Under the pieces are notes generated by a model, which saw only the letters and a list, made by a program, of their open reading frames with translations, was not told the origin of the DNA and did no database searches. Below, one piece after another: positions 61,300-64,000 of a DNA stretch of 64,000 nucleotides. The stretch spans positions 868,001 through 932,000 of the forward strand of contig JACKAC010000002.1 in assembly GCA_020635255.1 (NCBI GenBank), in the 5' to 3' direction. A program made the position numbers and the translations under genes. This stretch comes from Ignavibacteriales bacterium. GTDB taxonomy: Bacteria; Bacteroidota; Ignavibacteria; Tepidaquicellales; Tepidaquicellaceae. The first letter of the stretch is position 1; the number at the start of each line of letters is the position of its first letter.

Positions 61300-62531
61300 T
61301 GGACAGTAATTCTCATATTAGAATTCTTTCTCAATATTTCTATCCTGATGTTGCTAGCACAGGTCAGTTGCTGACTGAGCTATCACTTGGGCTTGCCGGG
61401 AAAGATATCGTTGTAGAGGTTATTACGGCAAAACCAACTTATGCCGGGAAGTTGCATGCTCCGAAAAAGGAAGCATATAATGGAATTAACATCAGGCGTT
61501 TAAAAACCACCCGGTTCAATAAGAATACAAAAGGCGGGCAGATATTTAATTCAATATCCTTTTTTGCACGAACTTTTTTCTACCTGCTTTTTAAATCGAA
61601 TAAAAAACCGTTGATGTTGGTTTCAAATCCGCCCTTTCTCCCATTCATGGGTTACTTATTATATAAGCTAAGAGGGATTAATTATGTAATACTGGTGCAT
61701 GACGTATTTCCCGAAAAGGCGATAAAACTAAATTACATTCCTAATAAAGGCTTCACAGCATGGGCATGGACCTTGCTCGATAAAAAAAGCCTGCAAAAAA
61801 CTTCCGGCATCATCGCGATCAGTGAAAGCATGAAATCTAATATTGAGAATAAACTGGTCAAATATAATTTTAAAACACAAAAAGATATTACCGTTATTCA
61901 TAACTGGGCTGATGCTGAATTTATTAAACCGATTGATAACGATGAAAATACTTTCATAAAAGAAAATTCTCTCGGCGGTAAATTTATAATTCAATATTCG
62001 GGAAATATCGGGGCTTCATATGAGTTAGAGGTCCTGGTGGAAGCCGCGCGTTCAATAACCGATTCCGATGTTCTGTTCCTATTCATTGGGGACGGTGTGA
62101 AAAAGAAAAAGTTGTCTGCTATGGCGGAAAATTATTCCTTAAAGAACGTCATGTTCCTGCCATACCAGAAAAGAACAATGCTTCCTCATTCTCTCACTGC
62201 CGCCTCTATTTCTATTATTACTTATGAAAAGGAAATGGAAGGTCTGCTTATGCCGAGCAAACTATATACCACTCTCGCGTCCGGAAAGCCGGTCATATCA
62301 TTTTGCACGGAGGATTCTGAGGTGGGAAAGATTATTTGTCATGCCTCATGCGGATTTTCTATCAACCCTGATAACGTAAAGGAATTATTGGAAAAGATAT
62401 CTTTTTTCAGAAATAACCCTGAGGAAAGGGATAGAATGGGCAAGAATGCCCGTAAGTACTTTGAAGAAAATTTTACATTAGAACATTCTCTCGAAAAATA
62501 TATTAATGTCATTAAAAAATTGAATAGATAA
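61299..62531 (+). CDS. Glycosyltransferase, GT4 (WcaI-like)
   Basis: 410 aa. The N-terminus IRILSQYFYPDVASTGQLLTE resembles WcaI/WbuB-type fucosyl- and related transferases, followed by VSNPPFLPFMGYLLY and VILVHDVFPEKAIKL. The donor domain shows GKFIIQYSGNIGASYELEVL, FLFIGDGVKKKKL and EGLLMPSKLYTTLASGKPVI. The start is a GTG overlapping the previous stop (TAGTG). Its stop shares a base with the FkbM gene start. Confidence 0.92.
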   Translation: MDSNSHIRILSQYFYPDVASTGQLLTELSLGLAGKDIVVEVITAKPTYAGKLHAPKKEAYNGINIRRLKTTRFNKNTKGGQIFNSISFFARTFFYLLFKSNKKPLMLVSNPPFLPFMGYLLYKLRGINYVILVHDVFPEKAIKLNYIPNKGFTAWAWTLLDKKSLQKTSGIIAISESMKSNIENKLVKYNFKTQKDITVIHNWADAEFIKPIDNDENTFIKENSLGGKFIIQYSGNIGASYELEVLVEAARSITDSDVLFLFIGDGVKKKKLSAMAENYSLKNVMFLPYQKRTMLPHSLTAASISIITYEKEMEGLLMPSKLYTTLASGKPVISFCTEDSEVGKIICHASCGFSINPDNVKELLEKISFFRNNPEERDRMGKNARKYFEENFTLEHSLEKYINVIKKLNR

Positions 62532-63274
62532 TGCTTTCCAAACTTGAGAAAATATTAACCGGGTTAAAGATCTTTTCAAAAGACAGAAGATTTTTGCGAA
62601 ATATGACCAAAGGCGGCAGATCTCTTGCTTCCTATCAGCTCAATATCTCGGTTAAGAATTATTGCGGTAAGTTCGGTACAATAATAGATGTCGGAGCTAA
62701 TAAAGGACAGTTCGCCTTTGCCGCTTCCGAAATATTTCCCGATGCCAATATAATCTCTTTTGAACCGGTGCCCGAAGTGTTTCAAGAGCTGAAGAAGAAT
62801 GTATCCGGGATCAAAAATATACAGCTTTTTAATAAAGCTCTTGGGTCCGAGGTCGGCAAGATAAAATTTTATAAGAATAAATATTCTCATGCCAGCTCTG
62901 CTCTCCCTATACATAAAAACCAGACCGAACTTATGCCTGGCACGTCTCAAGTCGAAGCGATAGAAGTGGACGTCGAAAAGTTGGAAGATTATCTACGTCA
63001 GGATAAACTTGCCGGTCCGGTTTTACTCAAACTAGATGTGCAGGGTTTTGAAAAGGAAGTCCTAGTTGGTGGAGGGAGTGAATTATCTAAGATAGATTAT
63101 TTGTTGTTCGAAACTTCTTTTATAGAGATGTACGAAGGCGAACCCTTGTTTGATGAGATGCACGAGTTTGTTAAAAGCAAAGGATTTACACTGCTTGCTC
63201 CAGTGGGTTTTCTACAGGCGTCTAACTTCCAGATACCGCAAATGGATCTTCTTTACAAAAGGACGCATAATTAA
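62531..63274 (+). CDS. FkbM family methyltransferase
   Basis: 247 aa SAM-dependent O-methyltransferase. SAM-binding motif I is IIDVGANKGQFAFAASEIFP, followed by ISFEPVPEVFQELKKN, the VDVEKLEDYL strand and VLLKLDVQGFEKEVLVGGGS, all FkbM signatures. In polysaccharide clusters such enzymes often methylate a sugar hydroxyl. It is the last gene of the overlapping transferase run; the next gene starts 8 bp later. Confidence 0.92.
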   Translation: MLSKLEKILTGLKIFSKDRRFLRNMTKGGRSLASYQLNISVKNYCGKFGTIIDVGANKGQFAFAASEIFPDANIISFEPVPEVFQELKKNVSGIKNIQLFNKALGSEVGKIKFYKNKYSHASSALPIHKNQTELMPGTSQVEAIEVDVEKLEDYLRQDKLAGPVLLKLDVQGFEKEVLVGGGSELSKIDYLLFETSFIEMYEGEPLFDEMHEFVKSKGFTLLAPVGFLQASNFQIPQMDLLYKRTHN

Positions 63275-63282
63275 ATTTTTAA

Positions 63283-64000
63283 ATGAAGGTTAGTATCCTA
63301 ATAATATTTTTTTCTTTGATGTCTCTTTTCTTTGGTGATTCAGGAGGCAGGAAAGCCGAAGCTAAACTTAATAAGAGGTTCTTTGGGTTTCATTTCGATT
63401 TTCATGCGACTACAGATGATAGGAATATAGGGAAGAACTTTGACAGTTCGGCTGTCGATCTGATGCTGTCACTTATAAAACCCGATTTTGTTCAGGTCGA
63501 TACCAAAGGAGTGTATGGTATTTCAAGCTATCCCACGGATGTGGGCTTTGTCGCCGCGCCATATAGTGAAGATATTTTAGGTGAATGGAGAAAACTTACC
63601 CTGAATCATGATGTCGATCTTTATTCTCACTATTGTACAATCATGGATGAGGAAGCTGTAAAGAAATTCCCCGGTTGGGCGCGTATAAAAAGCGACGGGA
63701 GCATTGATCCGCAAAGAGTTTCGGTCTTTAGCAATTATGCCGATAGCTTGTTCATCCCTCAGGTAAAGGAACTGATAGCTAAATACAAAATCGATGGGAT
63801 ATGGATAGATGCGGATGGCTGGTCGTTTGAGCCGGAGTATGGTACTAAGGTCACTGCCGAATTACAAAAGAAAACCGGTTTGAAAAAGATTCCGGGAAAT
63901 GATGACCCTGATTATAAAAAATATATTGAATTTTTACGGGAAGCATATAGAGAGTATGCCCGGCACTATGTAAATGCGATTCACAGCTACGACCCGGACC
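63283..64000 (+). CDS. Secreted glycoside-hydrolase-like protein, 3' end outside the window
   Basis: The frame is open from the ATG at 63283 to the window edge (239 codons seen). A signal-like N-terminus (KVSILIIFFSLMSLFFG) is followed by FFGFHFDFHATTDDRNIG, VDLMLSLIKPDFVQVDTKG, WRKLTLNHDVDLYSHYCTIM and IAKYKIDGIWIDADGWSFE. The strand ending DGIWIDADGW looks like the nucleophile strand of TIM-barrel glycoside hydrolases (fucosidase-like GH29 or similar). The family cannot be fixed from the fragment. It probably acts on polysaccharide outside the cytoplasm and ends or continues the cluster. Confidence 0.7.
   Translation, partial: MKVSILIIFFSLMSLFFGDSGGRKAEAKLNKRFFGFHFDFHATTDDRNIGKNFDSSAVDLMLSLIKPDFVQVDTKGVYGISSYPTDVGFVAAPYSEDILGEWRKLTLNHDVDLYSHYCTIMDEEAVKKFPGWARIKSDGSIDPQRVSVFSNYADSLFIPQVKELIAKYKIDGIWIDADGWSFEPEYGTKVTAELQKKTGLKKIPGNDDPDYKKYIEFLREAYREYARHYVNAIHSYDPD

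Overview
The window looks like a chromosome segment of a bacterium from the Bacteroidota/Chlorobi-Ignavibacteria (FCB) group. The main reasons are seven proteins ending in a type IX secretion (T9SS) sorting domain with the NYPNPFNP-type motif, a PorV/PorQ-like outer-membrane protein, many lipoproteins and outer-membrane proteins, and one promoter (34694-34723) that fits the Bacteroidota TTG-N19-TAnnTTTG form. Base composition is moderate, with many ATA codons; TTG starts are common. The phylum assignment is inference from protein features, since no rRNA gene is present.

Layout. 1-4280 (+): the end of an IscA-type Fe-S protein, two lipoproteins, a heptosyltransferase-like GT9, a DUF3108 protein and a QueE-like radical SAM enzyme. 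4277-12006 (-): a tight eight-gene housekeeping operon, in transcription order scpA, scpB, rluB, lysS, a GNAT acetyltransferase, cystathionine beta-synthase, a cystathionine gamma-synthase/lyase and a PAP2 phosphatase. 12153-15941 (+): diadenylate cyclase, pcm, a YigZ/IMPACT protein and a Wzi-like outer-membrane barrel. 16109-22675 (+): the str/S10 ribosomal cluster rpsL-rpsG-fusA-tRNA-Ile(UAU)-tuf-rpsJ-rplC-rplD-rplW. The cluster stops after rplW: where rplB is normally found there is a small gene pair (an unknown ORF plus a frameshifted PIN-domain gene), then a primary sigma factor and tRNA-Arg(ACG).

24617-27700 is a very AT-rich, tRNA-proximal gene for a 1027-residue membrane-anchored STAND NTPase with a C-terminal beta-propeller. 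It is the best candidate in the window for a transferred, possibly defence-related element. 27800-33097 holds two tandem paralogous secreted propeller/PKD proteins and a YcaQ-like DNA glycosylase. 33134-38878 (-) carries a lactonase-like lipoprotein, a DUF2892 membrane protein with a predicted Crp/Fnr-controlled promoter next to the Crp/Fnr gene itself, a PorV/PorQ-like protein, and fumarylacetoacetase coupled to an unknown partner. 38985-44708 (-) is a four-gene operon of T9SS cargo.

44917-64000 (+): proS, maf, a YbhN-type membrane protein, a B12-binding protein and a phosphohexomutase lead into a long polysaccharide-assembly cluster: SLBB export protein, Wzz-like chain-length protein, O-antigen ligase/polymerase, flippase, six glycosyltransferases and an FkbM methyltransferase. 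It is followed by a secreted glycoside-hydrolase-like gene cut by the window edge. No rRNA, CRISPR array, transposase or integrase was seen.
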